NCBI RefSeq assembly: GCF_000725485.1
Contig: NZ_KL647031.1
Location: 62,001-126,000, forward strand
DNA from: Nonomuraea candida
GTDB lineage: Bacteria; Actinomycetota; Actinomycetes; Streptosporangiales; Streptosporangiaceae
Direction of reading: 5' to 3'
Length of the DNA: 64,000 nucleotides
Below the pieces are notes generated by a model. The model was not told the origin of the DNA, did not search any database, and saw only the letters and a list, made by a program, of their open reading frames with translations. This document shows positions 1 to 8,633 of this stretch, piece by piece (position 1 is the stretch's first letter; every line of letters begins with the position of its first letter). A program made the translations under genes and the position numbers.

Positions 1-1
1 C

Positions 2-916
2 GCCATGGGCGTGTGGGCCGCCATCACCGGCACCGCCCTCGCCGCGGGCCCGCTGCTCGGCGGCCTCCTGGTGGACCTGTACGGCTGGCGCGCCGTCTTC
101 CTCGTCAACCCGCCCATCGCCCTCATCAGCCTGCTGGCCGTGCGCGGCCTCCGCTCCCCGCGCGGGGCCCGCCGCATCGACTGGTACGCCCAGGGCCTGA
201 TGTGCGCGTTCCTGGGCCTGCTCGCCGAGGCGCTGACGGACTCGTCCACGCTGTCCGGCGCCCTGTCCCTGATCGCCCTCACCGCCATGATCATCACCGC
301 CCGCCGCACCACCACCCCGACCACCGGCCAGGTGACCGCCCCGGCCATACCCCGGGGGCTCCTCGCCGCGACCTGGCCCGAGCTGCTCGCCGGCGCCGTC
401 GCGAACTTCGCCTTCTCCGGCGCCCTGTTCGTCCTGACCCTCCTGCTCCAGGACACCCGTCACCTCACCCCGATGGCGACCGGCCTGGCCTTCCTCCCGC
501 TCACCCTCCCCATGGTGGTCAACCCCGTGCTGACCGGCCGCGTCGTCGCCCGCCACGACGCCCGCCCGCCGATCGTGGCCGGCCTGGCGCTCCTCGCCGC
601 GGGCCTGACGGGGGCCGCGCTCGCCGGCGGCCTGCCGGTGTGGCTGTTCGTGATGGGCTGCGGCCTGTCGTTCTGCCTGCCCGCCCTGATGGCGGGCATG
701 ATCGCCGGCGCGCCCACCGGCACGGCCGGCACGGCGGGAGGCGTGCTGAACGCCGCCCGCCAGGTCGGCGCCACCCTGGGCGTGGCCGTGCTCGGCGGCC
801 TGGCCGGCCGCGACGCCCTGCTGGCCGCCGCCGTCCTCACCGCTGCCGCCTGCCTGGCCTACGGGGCTGTAGGCTTCCTGCGCAAGCATCCGGCGGCCGA
901 TCGCGGAGTGAGTTGA
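2..916 (+). CDS. MFS drug exporter, DHA2-like (5' truncated)
   Basis: The reading frame is open from the window edge, so the N-terminus is missing. The first visible residues carry the antiporter motif C signature of TM5 (GPLLGG followed by DLYGWRAVFLVN). In 14-helix DHA2 exporters this motif lies roughly 130 residues in, so about four helices are cut off. The 303 visible residues hold about nine further hydrophobic segments and end in a short basic tail. Such proteins export drugs or metabolites by proton antiport in the inner membrane. The substrate cannot be read from the sequence. The next gene starts 2 bp after the stop, suggesting one transcript. The MFS call is firm; the DHA2 subfamily is probable. 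Confidence 0.85.
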   Translation, partial: AMGVWAAITGTALAAGPLLGGLLVDLYGWRAVFLVNPPIALISLLAVRGLRSPRGARRIDWYAQGLMCAFLGLLAEALTDSSTLSGALSLIALTAMIITARRTTTPTTGQVTAPAIPRGLLAATWPELLAGAVANFAFSGALFVLTLLLQDTRHLTPMATGLAFLPLTLPMVVNPVLTGRVVARHDARPPIVAGLALLAAGLTGAALAGGLPVWLFVMGCGLSFCLPALMAGMIAGAPTGTAGTAGGVLNAARQVGATLGVAVLGGLAGRDALLAAAVLTAAACLAYGAVGFLRKHPAADRGVS

Positions 917-918
917 CC

Positions 919-1620
919 ATGCGTTTCCAGCATTCCGGCACCATCTGGCGAGACTTCCCCGAGCTGGTCCCCGGAGCCCTCTACGCCGAGGGCATCACCC
1001 CGGACGCCGCCCCCGACGCCGCCGTCGCGGCCTACGGCGAGCGGGCCGCCGCCAGGCTCGCCACCGCCTCGGAGGGCGAGCTGCCCGAGATCCAGGCATG
1101 GCGGCGGGCCTTCACCCGGATGGGCCTGAAGCCGACACAGTACCGATGCGCCTCGGAGGCCCTGCTGCGCCGCTTCAGGAAGGACGGCTCGCTGCCGCGG
1201 CTGCACCCGCTGATCGACCTGTGCAACGCGGTGTCCATCGCGTACGCCATCCCGATCGCCGTGTTCGACGTGTCCCGGATCGCCTCCTACGTGGAGGTCC
1301 GGCACGCCACGGGCGAGGAGACGTACCTGACCTTCTCCGGCGAGACGGAGCGCCCGCCCGCCGGGGAGGTCGTCTTCGCCGACGCCGAGGGCCGCGCGCA
1401 CGCCCGCCGCTGGACCAACCGCCAGAGCGGCCTGTCGGCGGTGCGCGAGACGACGGAGCGCGTCCTGATCGTCGCGGAGGCCCTGCACGAGACGGCGGCC
1501 GGGGACGTCGAGTCCCTGCTGGCCACGCTCACCGGCGAGCTCAACGCCCTGTGGCCGGTCACCCCGAAGTCCGCGCTCCTGACCGCCGCCGCCCCCCGCT
1601 TCGAGTTCACCGGCGACTGA
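919..1620 (+). CDS. B3/B4 tRNA-binding-domain protein
   Basis: The 233-residue soluble protein resembles stand-alone proteins built on the B3/B4 domain of the phenylalanyl-tRNA synthetase beta chain. Supporting segments are WRRAFTRMGLKPTQYRCASEALLRR (conserved core, residues about 65-90), LIDLCNAVSIAYAIPIAVFD, and the late R-T-N-R-Q-S segment before RETTERVLIVAEAL. In the synthetase this domain edits mischarged tRNA. Free-standing versions are suspected trans-editing factors or amino-acid binders, but that role is not shown here. The ATG lies 2 bp after the exporter stop, so the two are probably co-transcribed. Its 3' end faces the convergent TagC-like gene across a perfect 14-bp GC palindrome at 1628-1641. 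Confidence 0.8.
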   Translation: MRFQHSGTIWRDFPELVPGALYAEGITPDAAPDAAVAAYGERAAARLATASEGELPEIQAWRRAFTRMGLKPTQYRCASEALLRRFRKDGSLPRLHPLIDLCNAVSIAYAIPIAVFDVSRIASYVEVRHATGEETYLTFSGETERPPAGEVVFADAEGRAHARRWTNRQSGLSAVRETTERVLIVAEALHETAAGDVESLLATLTGELNALWPVTPKSALLTAAAPRFEFTGD

Positions 1621-1641
1621 CCGTTCCCGGGGGCGCCCCCG

Positions 1642-2607
1642 TCAGATCAGCTCGCTCTTGTAGAAGATGCTGGCCAGGCGCGCTCCCGGCGACCCCGACG
1701 CCAGCCCCAGGCACAACCGCGGCGCCCCCGCGACGATCTGGACGCCCATGCCCTCCGGCTCCCGATAGTCCAGCGACTTGCCCGCCACGCTGCGCGCCCG
1801 CTGCACCTGCTCGCCGGTCCGCAGGTCCAGGCAGGTGAGGTACGTGTTCCCCGGCTCGGGGTTCGCCTCGCCGTAGGCGTTGCCGGTCAGGAGGTAGACG
1901 AAGTTGCCGTAGGCCGCGTACCCCTGGAAGGTGCCCAGGCCGCCGGGCTGGGCGATGTCGTGCACCTTCCTGGGCGCGCCCGCCTTGACCGACGACAGCG
2001 TGAACACCGCGAACCTGAACGAGCCGCCGCCCCAGTAGCGCATGACCAGCCGGTTGGCCGACGGGTCGATCGTGCACGTCGTGTTGGTCGCGCCCGGCAC
2101 CGGCGCGTACTTGGTCAGTGCCGACGACGACGTGGTCAGCGTCCGGCCGTCGACGAACGCGAAGCGGCACAGCCTGCTGCCCCGCGAGCTGCCCTCCTCG
2201 TTCGGGACGCCGTCCGTCTCCGTCCACAGGTAGGCGGAGGAGCCCGACGGCTCGACGCCGATTTGTACGCCGTGGCCGAACCCCATGAGGTACATGTGGC
2301 CGAGGACCGCGCCCGACAGGCTCAGCCTGGTCAGGCACAGGTGCCCGGCGGCGTCCGAGCCGGCGCCGTTCTTGAGCTGCACGGTGTAGATGTGGCCGTG
2401 CGCGTTGTCGATGGCGAACGACTGCAGGACCGTCTCGTCGTACAGGGCCTTCTTCCAGATCAGCGACGTGGCGGGGGCGGTGAGCTGGAAGCGGCCCTCC
2501 GCCGCGGCCGCGGGGGCGGCGGTGGCCCCCGCCCCGAGGGCTCCGAGGGTGCCGAAGGCGCCCAGCTTGAGCAGCCCTCTGCGGGTGACCGGGAGCGGAG
2601 AGGTCAT
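1642..2607 (-). CDS. TAT-exported TagC-like beta-propeller protein
   Basis: This 321-residue protein starts with a twin-arginine signal (TRRGLLKLG, then a hydrophobic Gly/Ala stretch and an APAAAA cleavage region), so it is exported folded. The mature part resembles the propeller of phage P68 receptor-binding proteins and Bacillus TagC, which Streptomyces annotations often call teichoic acid biosynthesis protein C. Repeated blade-like strands are visible, such as QSFAIDNAHGHIYTVQ, GHLCLTRLSLSG and HGVQIGVEPSGSSAYLW. A role in binding cell-wall polymer is plausible, but no enzymatic residues can be named. It is monocistronic and converges on the B3/B4 gene. Family assignment is from memory of these motifs. 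Confidence 0.7.
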   Translation of the reverse strand: MTSPLPVTRRGLLKLGAFGTLGALGAGATAAPAAAAEGRFQLTAPATSLIWKKALYDETVLQSFAIDNAHGHIYTVQLKNGAGSDAAGHLCLTRLSLSGAVLGHMYLMGFGHGVQIGVEPSGSSAYLWTETDGVPNEEGSSRGSRLCRFAFVDGRTLTTSSSALTKYAPVPGATNTTCTIDPSANRLVMRYWGGGSFRFAVFTLSSVKAGAPRKVHDIAQPGGLGTFQGYAAYGNFVYLLTGNAYGEANPEPGNTYLTCLDLRTGEQVQRARSVAGKSLDYREPEGMGVQIVAGAPRLCLGLASGSPGARLASIFYKSELI

Positions 2608-2796
2608 GGCGCGTCCTGTTCGGCTAGGGGTCGGAGGTGATCACACACCCTAGTGGCCGCGGCCGTGAACGGGTATCGCGGCGCTCCTGGACGATATCCA
2701 TATGTCACCGTGAGTCGTCTGTTGCTTACGTTGAGCAAGGGAGCGTTGAGGGCAGTGATCCAGTACAGAAACCTCTGCCGACATCGGGAGAACCCC

Positions 2797-2988
2797 ATGC
2801 ACACCAGACAGCGCAGGTTCGCCGCAATCGCGGGCGCCCTTCTGTCCGCCGTCGTCATCGGAGCCACCGCGTCCGCGCCTGCGGCGGCGGATTCTCCGCC
2901 CATCCTCAAGGACCTTGGTGCCGGTGATCCTCCCCGCGTGCGGATCGAGACATCGATGCAGCACATCAATGTCCTGAAGCGCTCCTAG
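2797..2988 (+). CDS. small secreted peptide, unknown function
   Basis: A 63-residue product begins at an ATG preceded by a purine-rich CGGGAG site. It has a clear Sec signal peptide: basic HTRQRR, a hydrophobic core to about residue 26, and a probable cleavage after ASAPAAA. This leaves a mature peptide of only about 32 residues with an I-L-K-D-L-G segment and a basic C-terminal KRS. An upstream in-frame start exists but would put the signal peptide in the middle of the protein. It could be a signalling peptide or a tiny exported factor. No family was recognised. Confidence 0.55.
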   Translation: MHTRQRRFAAIAGALLSAVVIGATASAPAAADSPPILKDLGAGDPPRVRIETSMQHINVLKRS

Positions 2989-3056
2989 GCACCGCTCGCC
3001 CGGGCGAACTGTCGGCTTGCCCCGGCGCACCGGATTGCTGCCGCAGAGGCGCAAAC

Positions 3057-3085
3057 GGCCCGGCATCGTGATTCGACGCCGGGCC
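3057..3085. terminator. hairpin terminator between convergent small genes
   Basis: Perfect 8-bp arms (GGCCCGGC at 3057-3064, GCCGGGCC at 3078-3085) lie between the convergent secreted-peptide and lipoprotein genes. No long T run follows on either side, as is common in high-GC actinomycetes. Confidence 0.5.
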
Positions 3086-3099
3086 CCGGGTGGCGGGGT

Positions 3100-3465
3100 T
3101 CACGGGAGGTCCTTGACGACGATCGTGGTGCCGTCCTTGTGGCACGAGCTGTGCTCGCCGGTTTCCTTGATCCCGGCGGAGCTGTTGCTCGCGCACTCCC
3201 AGCCCTCGACGGTGGCGAAGCGGCCGCTGCCCTCCGTGCGGGTCTGTGGCGCGTAGTAGGCGTGGATGATGCGCACCGCCTCGGAGCAGTCGATCCGGCC
3301 CTGCTGCACCGCGATCGCCGCCTGCGAGGTCTTCGAGCCTTCCGTGTAGTCGAGCTTTCCGCACACGGTCGCCGATGTGGCGCCGGAGCCGCAGGCCACG
3401 CCGGATGACACCATCACCGCCACGGCTGACCCGACCGCGAGAACGCCGCGCATGAGTCTGTTCAC
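3100..3465 (-). CDS. small putative lipoprotein with cysteine pairs, unknown
   Basis: The 121-residue product has an export signal (MNRLMRG plus a hydrophobic core) ending in S-G-V-A-C. This is a weak but permissible lipobox, so it is either a lipoprotein or simply secreted. The mature part has four further cysteines in a spaced pattern (VCG, DCSEA, ECASN, SSCHK), suggesting two disulfides. The family was not recognised. It sits tail to tail with the small secreted-peptide gene and downstream of glnA, separated from glnA by a strong hairpin, so it is probably expressed alone. Confidence 0.6.
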   Translation of the reverse strand: MNRLMRGVLAVGSAVAVMVSSGVACGSGATSATVCGKLDYTEGSKTSQAAIAVQQGRIDCSEAVRIIHAYYAPQTRTEGSGRFATVEGWECASNSSAGIKETGEHSSCHKDGTTIVVKDLP

Positions 3466-3757
3466 GGACCATCAGTTCCCGGACATCCCACCCACGTTCC
3501 CCCTCTTGGAGTGAAACCGATCACACCCGAAAGCCGCCGCACACCGGACGACGAGGGCCGCCCTCGGCCCGATCTCGAAGAAAGAGTCTCCACGTGCACG
3601 AACGGCTCGGCATCGTGAGGTGATGCCGAGCCGTTCTGTTCCGGTCCTGTTCGGCCAGAGGGCGAGAACGGACGGGAACCAGCGAGCATGGACGAGCAGA
3701 TTTCCCCAGCTCAGCGGCCGGCTCAAGGAAGGCCGCCGCGGCCGGAAGGCCCCGCCG
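3466..3757. other. intergenic stretch downstream of glnA
   Basis: This 292-bp stretch holds the glnA hairpin (3600-3636) and presumably the promoter of the minus-strand lipoprotein gene. No coding region with a credible start and composition was seen. An open plus-strand frame through here is an antisense shadow of glnA. Confidence 0.5.
3600..3636 (-). terminator. glnA terminator hairpin, 15-bp stem
   Basis: There are perfect 15-bp arms (3600-3614 and 3622-3636) with a 7-nt loop, about 120 bp beyond the glnA stop in its direction of transcription. There is no T tract, but the stem is long and fully paired. Confidence 0.65.
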
Positions 3758-5182
3758 TCACACGTCGTAGTAGAGCTCGAACTCGTGCGGGTGCGGGCGC
3801 AGCCGGATCGGGTCGACTTCGTTCTCCCGCTTGTACGAGATCCACGTCTCGATCAGGTCGGGCGTGAAGACGCCGCCTTCGAGCAGGTAGTCGTGGTCGG
3901 CCTCCAGCGCGTTGAGCACGTCGGTGAGCGAGCCCGGCACCTGCGGGATGTTGCGGGCCTCCTCCGGCGGCAGCTCGTAGAGGTCCTTGTCCACCGGCTC
4001 CGGCGGCTCGATCTTGTTGCGGATGCCGTCGATGCCGGCCATCAGCATCGCCGAGAACGCGAAGTAGGGGTTGCACGACGGGTCGGGCACGCGGAACTCG
4101 ATGCGCTTGGCCTTCGGGTTGGAGCCCGTGATCGGGATGCGCACGCAGGCCGAGCGGTTGCGCTGGGAGTAGACCAGGTTGACCGGGGCCTCGTAGCCGG
4201 GCACCAGGCGGTGGTAGGAGTTGACCGTCGGGTTGGTGAAGGCCAGCAGCGAGGGCGCGTGCTTGAGCAGGCCGCCGATGTAGTAGCGGGCGGTGTCGGA
4301 CAGGCCCGCGTAGCCGACCTCGTCGTAGAAGAGCGGCGAGCCGTCCTTCCACAGCGACTGGTGGCAGTGCATGCCGGAGCCGTTGTCGCCGAAGATCGGC
4401 TTGGGCATGAACGTGACCGTGTGGCCGTATTCGAGGGCCGTGCTCTTGATGACGTACTTGTAGAGCATCAGGTTGTCGGCCGTCTTGAGCAGGGTGCCGA
4501 ACTTGAAGTCGATCTCCGCCTGCCCGGCCGTGCCGACCTCGTGGTGCTGCATCTCGACGTCGATGCCGACCTCGATGAGGTTGCGCACCATCTCCGAGCG
4601 CAGGTCGGTGAAGTGGTCCATCGGCGGGACGGGGAAGTAGCCGCCCTTGTAGCGCGGCTTGTAGCCCAGGTTGCCGCCCTCGGTCGCCTTGCCGGTGTTC
4701 CAGGCGCCCTCGATGGAGTCGATGTAGTAGTAGCCGGCGTTCTGCTTCGTCTCGAACCGCACGTCGTCGAAGATGTAGAACTCGGCCTCGGGCCCGAAGT
4801 AGACCGTGTCGGCGATGCCCGTGCCCTTGAGGTATTCCTCCGCCTTGCGCGCCACGTTGCGCGGGTCGCGGCTGTAGGCCTCGCCCGTCAGCGGGTCGTG
4901 CACGAAGAAGTTCAGGTTGAGCGTCTTGTGCTGGCGGAACGGATCCAGCACGGCGCTGGAGGGATCGGGCAGCAGCAGCATGTCGGACTCGTGGATCTGC
5001 TGGAAGCCGCGGATCGACGAGCCGTCGAACATGAGCCCGTCGGTGAAGACGCTCGCGCTGAAGTTCTCTACCGGGAAGGTGAAGTGGTGCGTCGTCCCCG
5101 GCAGGTCGGTGAACCTGACATCGACGAACTGCACCCCTTCGTCACTGATGTACTTCAGGACGTCGTCGGCGGAGTTGAACAC
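3758..5182 (-). CDS. glnA: glutamine synthetase type I
   Basis: GlnA makes glutamine from glutamate, ammonia and ATP in the cytosol as a dodecamer. The 474-residue length is normal for GSI. Recognisable blocks are [11 protein letters not shown] near the N-terminus, [10 protein letters not shown], the [12 protein letters not shown] substrate loop and the [11 protein letters not shown] segment. The Tyr at about residue 402 in [10 protein letters not shown] is the adenylylation site of the GSI-beta type, so GlnE-type control is expected. The GTG at 5182 is preferred because GGGAGG sits about 8 nt upstream and the protein then starts at the usual point; a longer 501-codon frame lacks support. A complete GlnR box lies upstream. 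Confidence 0.97.
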   Translation of the reverse strand: MFNSADDVLKYISDEGVQFVDVRFTDLPGTTHHFTFPVENFSASVFTDGLMFDGSSIRGFQQIHESDMLLLPDPSSAVLDPFRQHKTLNLNFFVHDPLTGEAYSRDPRNVARKAEEYLKGTGIADTVYFGPEAEFYIFDDVRFETKQNAGYYYIDSIEGAWNTGKATEGGNLGYKPRYKGGYFPVPPMDHFTDLRSEMVRNLIEVGIDVEMQHHEVGTAGQAEIDFKFGTLLKTADNLMLYKYVIKSTALEYGHTVTFMPKPIFGDNGSGMHCHQSLWKDGSPLFYDEVGYAGLSDTARYYIGGLLKHAPSLLAFTNPTVNSYHRLVPGYEAPVNLVYSQRNRSACVRIPITGSNPKAKRIEFRVPDPSCNPYFAFSAMLMAGIDGIRNKIEPPEPVDKDLYELPPEEARNIPQVPGSLTDVLNALEADHDYLLEGGVFTPDLIETWISYKRENEVDPIRLRPHPHEFELYYDV

Positions 5183-5216
5183 TCTCGAACCTCCCTGGGG
5201 ACTGGCCATCATGGCG

Positions 5217-5270
5217 ACGCTAGGGCTTGGCCGTTTCCGTATGGTGTCTCGATTGTTTCGCACGTGTTAC
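5217..5270 (-). promoter_or_regulatory. GlnR operator (5233-5270) and -10 element of glnA
   Basis: Read on the minus strand, the region shows GTAAC-n6-GAAAC-n6-GACAC-n6-GAAAC. The four half-sites lie at 5266-5270, 5255-5259, 5244-5248 and 5233-5237, each exactly 6 nt apart. This matches the paired a-site/b-site GlnR box described for actinomycete nitrogen genes. A TAGCGT -10-like hexamer follows at 5222-5217, placing the operator near the -35 region. Activation of glnA under nitrogen limitation is therefore expected by analogy. Confidence 0.88.
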
Positions 5271-5308
5271 GCAAGGTGACGGTGCCACGAGGGTGTGTCG
5301 GGCGGTGC

Positions 5309-6376
5309 TCACGTGCCCTTGGAGGTGCCGCATTTGCCGCTGAGGTCGGGCCTGTCCAGGTCGTACGGGTCCACGACAGGGCCGTCCCGGCGCTCCCTGT
5401 CGGGGACCGAGTCGCGGTAGGCGGGATGGATGTAGCCGTCGTTCACGTCACACCGGGCCGGCGTCGCGCTGCGGTTCCACCGGGTGATCCAGACGACCAG
5501 CTCTCCCCCCGCGCGGTACACCTGCACCTTGCCCCGCCGATGGGTCACCAGCCGCGTCACCGTGTCCGGCTGCCCGGGCCGCTGGATGGCGTGCACGACG
5601 ATGTAGCGGACGTCCAGCTCCGCCCCCCTGAGCCCGTTCCGCCGGAACGACGACAGCTTCGTCCTGCCGCGCACCTTCGTCACGTCGGTGACCGGCTCGG
5701 CCGTCTTGGGGGCGAAGCTCGTCACCCACGGGCGGGTGTTGCCGGAGCCCTTGTCGCCGAGCCGGTCGAGGAACTGGGCGCGCTCGCGGGGGTGCAGCAG
5801 CTTGATGAACGGCGTCGGCCTGCCGCCCAGCAGCGTCTTGCGGTCGAGGTGGGCCGCGGCCAGCAGCTCGCGCGTGCGCTCCAGGCCCTTGGCCACGTCC
5901 CGCTTCGACAGCCCGCCGATCGCCCTGGCCTCGGGCATGACGAAGCCGGCCGCGCCCTCGGCCCAGTGCTCGGCCTTGGAGCCCGCGAACGGCCGCTCCG
6001 GCGTCGGCCGGGCCGGAGCGGTCTCCTCCTCCGCCGCGTCCCCGCCCTCCCCGGCGTGGGCATCCTGGACCGGCATCGTCTCCTCCGGCACCGCCCCGGA
6101 GGGGGTCAGCAGGCTGGGGCGGACCGTGAGGACGAGGCCCGCCGCCGCGACCACCGCCGTGATGCCGCCGATCAGCGCGAGCCGGCTGCGCCCGCCGCCG
6201 CGCCGGGGCGCGGGAGGCTCCCACGCGGTGCGCACGGCCTCCCGGCGCGGCTCGGGGCGCTCCTTGGCGCCCTTCTTGGCCGCGGCCCGCATCCTGCGTC
6301 GCTCCTCGTCGTCTATCTGCGCGACCAGGTCGTTGAACCGCTGGTCGAGGTCGTCCCCGTGTGGCATGGCGTCCAT
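5309..6376 (-). CDS. single-pass membrane protein, unknown
   Basis: The product has a cytosolic N-terminus rich in charged residues (DLDQRFNDLVAQIDDEERRRMR, then Arg/Pro-rich), one transmembrane helix at about residues 68-85, and an outer domain of about 260 residues. The outer domain includes the segments FIKLLHPRERAQFLDRLG and VTRLVTHRRGKVQVYRAGGELVVWITRWNR. No catalytic motif was recognised. The ATG at 6376 is chosen because the following residues look like a conserved actinomycete opening. A GTG at 6421 (15 residues longer) and an ATG at 6367 are alternatives; none has a strong ribosome site. It is divergent from the RDD gene, and the 68-bp gap must hold both promoters. Confidence 0.65.
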   Translation of the reverse strand: MDAMPHGDDLDQRFNDLVAQIDDEERRRMRAAAKKGAKERPEPRREAVRTAWEPPAPRRGGGRSRLALIGGITAVVAAAGLVLTVRPSLLTPSGAVPEETMPVQDAHAGEGGDAAEEETAPARPTPERPFAGSKAEHWAEGAAGFVMPEARAIGGLSKRDVAKGLERTRELLAAAHLDRKTLLGGRPTPFIKLLHPRERAQFLDRLGDKGSGNTRPWVTSFAPKTAEPVTDVTKVRGRTKLSSFRRNGLRGAELDVRYIVVHAIQRPGQPDTVTRLVTHRRGKVQVYRAGGELVVWITRWNRSATPARCDVNDGYIHPAYRDSVPDRERRDGPVVDPYDLDRPDLSGKCGTSKGT

Positions 6377-6444
6377 GATGACCGGTTCGTGACGCGGTTG
6401 GGTCACAATCGGGACCGGCACCGGGGCCGCCTAACCTGGAGGGT

Positions 6445-6906
6445 ATGAGCAGCAAGGAACCTCGGTGGACGCAGACATGGCTGGGCGGGGTGCGATCCGC
6501 CGGGGTCGATCTCGGTTACCCGGGGGAGCGCCTCGGGCTGCCCGAGGAGGGCAAGGGGTCGATCAGCGGCTGGGGGCGCCGGATCGGCGCGCTCGTCATC
6601 GACTGGATGATCTGCACGTGGGTGGTCGTGCAGATGCTGCTGCGCACCGACCCGGCCGAGGCCCCGTGGGCGCCGGTGCTGGTCTTCGCGCTGCAGTACC
6701 TGCTGCTGGTCGCCTGGCTGGGCCAGACGTTCGGGCACCGGCTGATGGGCATCAGGGTCGCCGCGATGGACGGCGGTGACCCGCGCCTGCTGCCCGTCCT
6801 GGTGCGTACGGTGCTGCTGGCCCTGGTCGTGCCCGCGGCGATCTGGGACCGCGACCACCGGGGCGTTCACGACCGGGTCTCCAACACGATGGTCGTCCGC
6901 ATGTAG
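6445..6906 (+). CDS. RDD family membrane protein
   Basis: The 153-residue protein carries the RDD-family pattern. After the leader, GWGRRIGALVIDWMI provides the Arg and Asp of the first helix, a second helix follows (VFALQYLLLVAWL), then GQTFGHRLMGIRV, and a final helix ends in DRDHRGVHDRVSNTMVV, the typical closing motif. RDD proteins are small membrane proteins, some proposed to be ion transporters; the function here is unknown. An RDD gene beside glnA is a common actinomycete arrangement. The ATG has GGAGGG a few bases upstream. The stop codon lies inside the left arm of its terminator hairpin. Confidence 0.85.
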   Translation: MSSKEPRWTQTWLGGVRSAGVDLGYPGERLGLPEEGKGSISGWGRRIGALVIDWMICTWVVVQMLLRTDPAEAPWAPVLVFALQYLLLVAWLGQTFGHRLMGIRVAAMDGGDPRLLPVLVRTVLLALVVPAAIWDRDHRGVHDRVSNTMVVRM

Positions 6907-6939
6907 CGTCGCCGCAGGTAGCGCCGGCGACGCTACATG
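6900..6939 (+). terminator. 15-bp hairpin overlapping the RDD stop codon
   Basis: Perfect 15-bp arms lie at 6900-6914 and 6925-6939 with a 10-nt loop. The TAG stop (6904-6906) is within the left arm. The sequence from here to the methyltransferase end (7113) shows no convincing gene. Confidence 0.7.
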
Positions 6940-7112
6940 CGGCGACGACGGAACCGTACCGGGTTCACATGTGCACCCGGTGCGGTTCAGGCTGCCCGCA
7001 CTTACTTCCCGAGCAAGAACTGCCTGGTCCTCGAGGCGGTCAAGGAGGACACGACCGCCATCGTGGCGGGCCGGGCCGAGAGGCAGACGCCGCTCGCCGC
7101 CCTGCCCGCCCG

Positions 7113-7886
7113 CTACGCGCGCCGGTCGTTCACGCAGCTGAAGATGGCCGTGCCGGGGAGGTGACGGCCGCGCAGGGGGCTCCAGCCGCCCCACACCCGC
7201 TCGTGCCCCTCTGGCCACTCCGGCTCCACCAGCCCGGTGATCGTCAGGCCGGCGGCCACCAGCAGGCTCACCCAGTCGGCCATCGTGCGGTGGTGCTCGA
7301 CGTAGGTGAGCGCGCCGCGCTCGTCGCGCTCCTCGTACGGCGTCCGGTCGAAGTAGGACCGGTCGGACGTCAGCCCCCTGGGCCCCGGGTCGTCGGGAAA
7401 GGCCCACCGGATGGGATGGCTCACCGAGAACACGAACCGCCCGCCCGGCCGCAGCACCCGGCGCACCTCGCGCAGGACGGCCGCCGGGTCGGCCACGAAC
7501 GGCAGCGCGCCGTAGGCGGAGCAGGCCACGTCGAACGACGCGCCGGCGAACGGCAGCAGCTCGGCGTCGGCCTGCACCACCGGCACCCGCACGCCGCTGT
7601 CGAGGTCGATGCGCTGGGAGTGGCGGAGCTGGCGGTGCGAGATGTCGAACGCCGCCACCCGCGCGCCCTGCCGCACCAGCCACCGCCCGCACTGCGCGGC
7701 CCCGCAGCCGATCTCCAGCACCCGCCGCCCGCGCACCTCGCCGAGCAGGCGCGCCCCGGCCTCGTCGAGGCCCTCGGGGCCCCACACGAAGCCGTCGTCG
7801 CGCAGGAAGTCGCCGTGCTCGACCTGGTAGTCGTCGGCGTTGCCGTCCCACCAGCCGCGGTTGGCCCGCGACGAAGGCGACAGCAC
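7113..7886 (-). CDS. class I SAM-dependent methyltransferase
   Basis: The 257-residue protein has the Rossmann methyltransferase motifs in order. Motif I is VLEIGCGAAQCG (about residues 56-67), motif II is RVAAFDISHRQL, the acidic loop is VQADAELLPF, motif IV is FDVACSAYGALPFV, and motif V is LREVRRVLRPGGRFVFSVSHP. The C-terminal part (YFDRTPYEERDERG, then EHHRTMADWVSLLVAAGL) resembles small-molecule methyltransferases. The acceptor substrate is unknown. Its GTG start shares one base with the TAG of the upstream DUF4191 gene, indicating translational coupling. Confidence 0.85.
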   Translation of the reverse strand: MLSPSSRANRGWWDGNADDYQVEHGDFLRDDGFVWGPEGLDEAGARLLGEVRGRRVLEIGCGAAQCGRWLVRQGARVAAFDISHRQLRHSQRIDLDSGVRVPVVQADAELLPFAGASFDVACSAYGALPFVADPAAVLREVRRVLRPGGRFVFSVSHPIRWAFPDDPGPRGLTSDRSYFDRTPYEERDERGALTYVEHHRTMADWVSLLVAAGLTITGLVEPEWPEGHERVWGGWSPLRGRHLPGTAIFSCVNDRRA

Positions 7887-8566
7887 TAGCGCATCTTGGG
7901 GCCGCGCGGCATGCGGGCGCCCTTGGGCATCGGGCCCTTGGGCATCGGCATGTTCCGCGGCAGCGAACGCAGGCGGTCCTTCACCTCGTTGACCGAGGGC
8001 TTCTTCAGGTTGCGCGGCAGCTTCATCAGGTGGCGCTGCAGCTTGCCCAGCGGCACCTGCCCCTCGCCGTCACCGCACTGGATGTCGTAGATCTCGACGC
8101 CCAGCACCACCCGCGCGATGCGCTTCTTCTCGGCCGTCAGCATCTTCGCCACCCGGTTGCCCGGCCCCTCGGACACCAGCACGACGCCCGGGTAGCCGAC
8201 CACGAGGTGGACGAGGTCCTGGTCGCGGTTGACCGCGATGGCCGGGGTCACCTGCCAGTTGCCGCGCATGCCCTGCAGCACGGCCGCCGCCGCCCCGGTC
8301 TGCCCGTCCAGGATCGAGTATTGGGCCTTCTGGGCGAGCTGCCCGAACACCACCAGACCCACCGTGAACGCGGCCAGGATGCCGATGAACACGGAATACC
8401 ACAGGTAGCCCGTGACCAGCCCGATCACGACGACCACAGCCAGCGTGCCCACCGCCGAAAGGAAGACGATGGGCATCCCCTTGGGGTTGGCCTGCTTGAT
8501 GATCTGCGCGATCATGCGGAGCTGCTTGATGCGCCCCGGCTTCTCTTGGTCCTCGGACTTTGCCAT
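7886..8566 (-). CDS. DUF4191 family membrane protein
   Basis: The 226-residue protein matches the actinobacterial DUF4191 pattern: a short charged start (MAKSEDQEKPGRIKQLRMIAQ), two adjacent transmembrane helices at about residues 33-75, and a basic soluble domain with GNWQVTPAIAVNRDQDLVHLVVG. The Lys/Pro-rich tail has Met-Pro-Lys-Gly repeats. The function is unknown. The ATG at 8566 is chosen because the family starts at MAKS; an in-frame GTG 21 bp upstream has no better support. It is the first gene of a two-gene unit with the methyltransferase, overlapping it by one base. Confidence 0.8.
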   Translation of the reverse strand: MAKSEDQEKPGRIKQLRMIAQIIKQANPKGMPIVFLSAVGTLAVVVVIGLVTGYLWYSVFIGILAAFTVGLVVFGQLAQKAQYSILDGQTGAAAAVLQGMRGNWQVTPAIAVNRDQDLVHLVVGYPGVVLVSEGPGNRVAKMLTAEKKRIARVVLGVEIYDIQCGDGEGQVPLGKLQRHLMKLPRNLKKPSVNEVKDRLRSLPRNMPMPKGPMPKGARMPRGPKMR

Positions 8567-8633
8567 GCTCAGAAGGATACAAACCAACTGGTGCGGGAGG
8601 GAAAACGCGCCCCCGGCCGTTCCCGGCCTGTGA

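Noticed and set aside
1628..1641. 14-bp GC palindrome between convergent genes as a terminator
   Set aside because: It is a perfect palindrome without a loop and without a T tract. It may act as a terminator but is too weak to list as one.
3620..6448. Very long plus-strand open frame opposite glnA and the following gene
   Set aside because: It is an antisense shadow produced by GC-rich codon bias. Its translation is low-complexity Arg/Val/Leu and the minus strand carries clear glnA.
6937..7164. 75-codon frame between the RDD and methyltransferase genes
   Set aside because: Its ATG lies in the arm of a terminator hairpin, it has no ribosome site, and it runs into the methyltransferase end. 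No family pattern.
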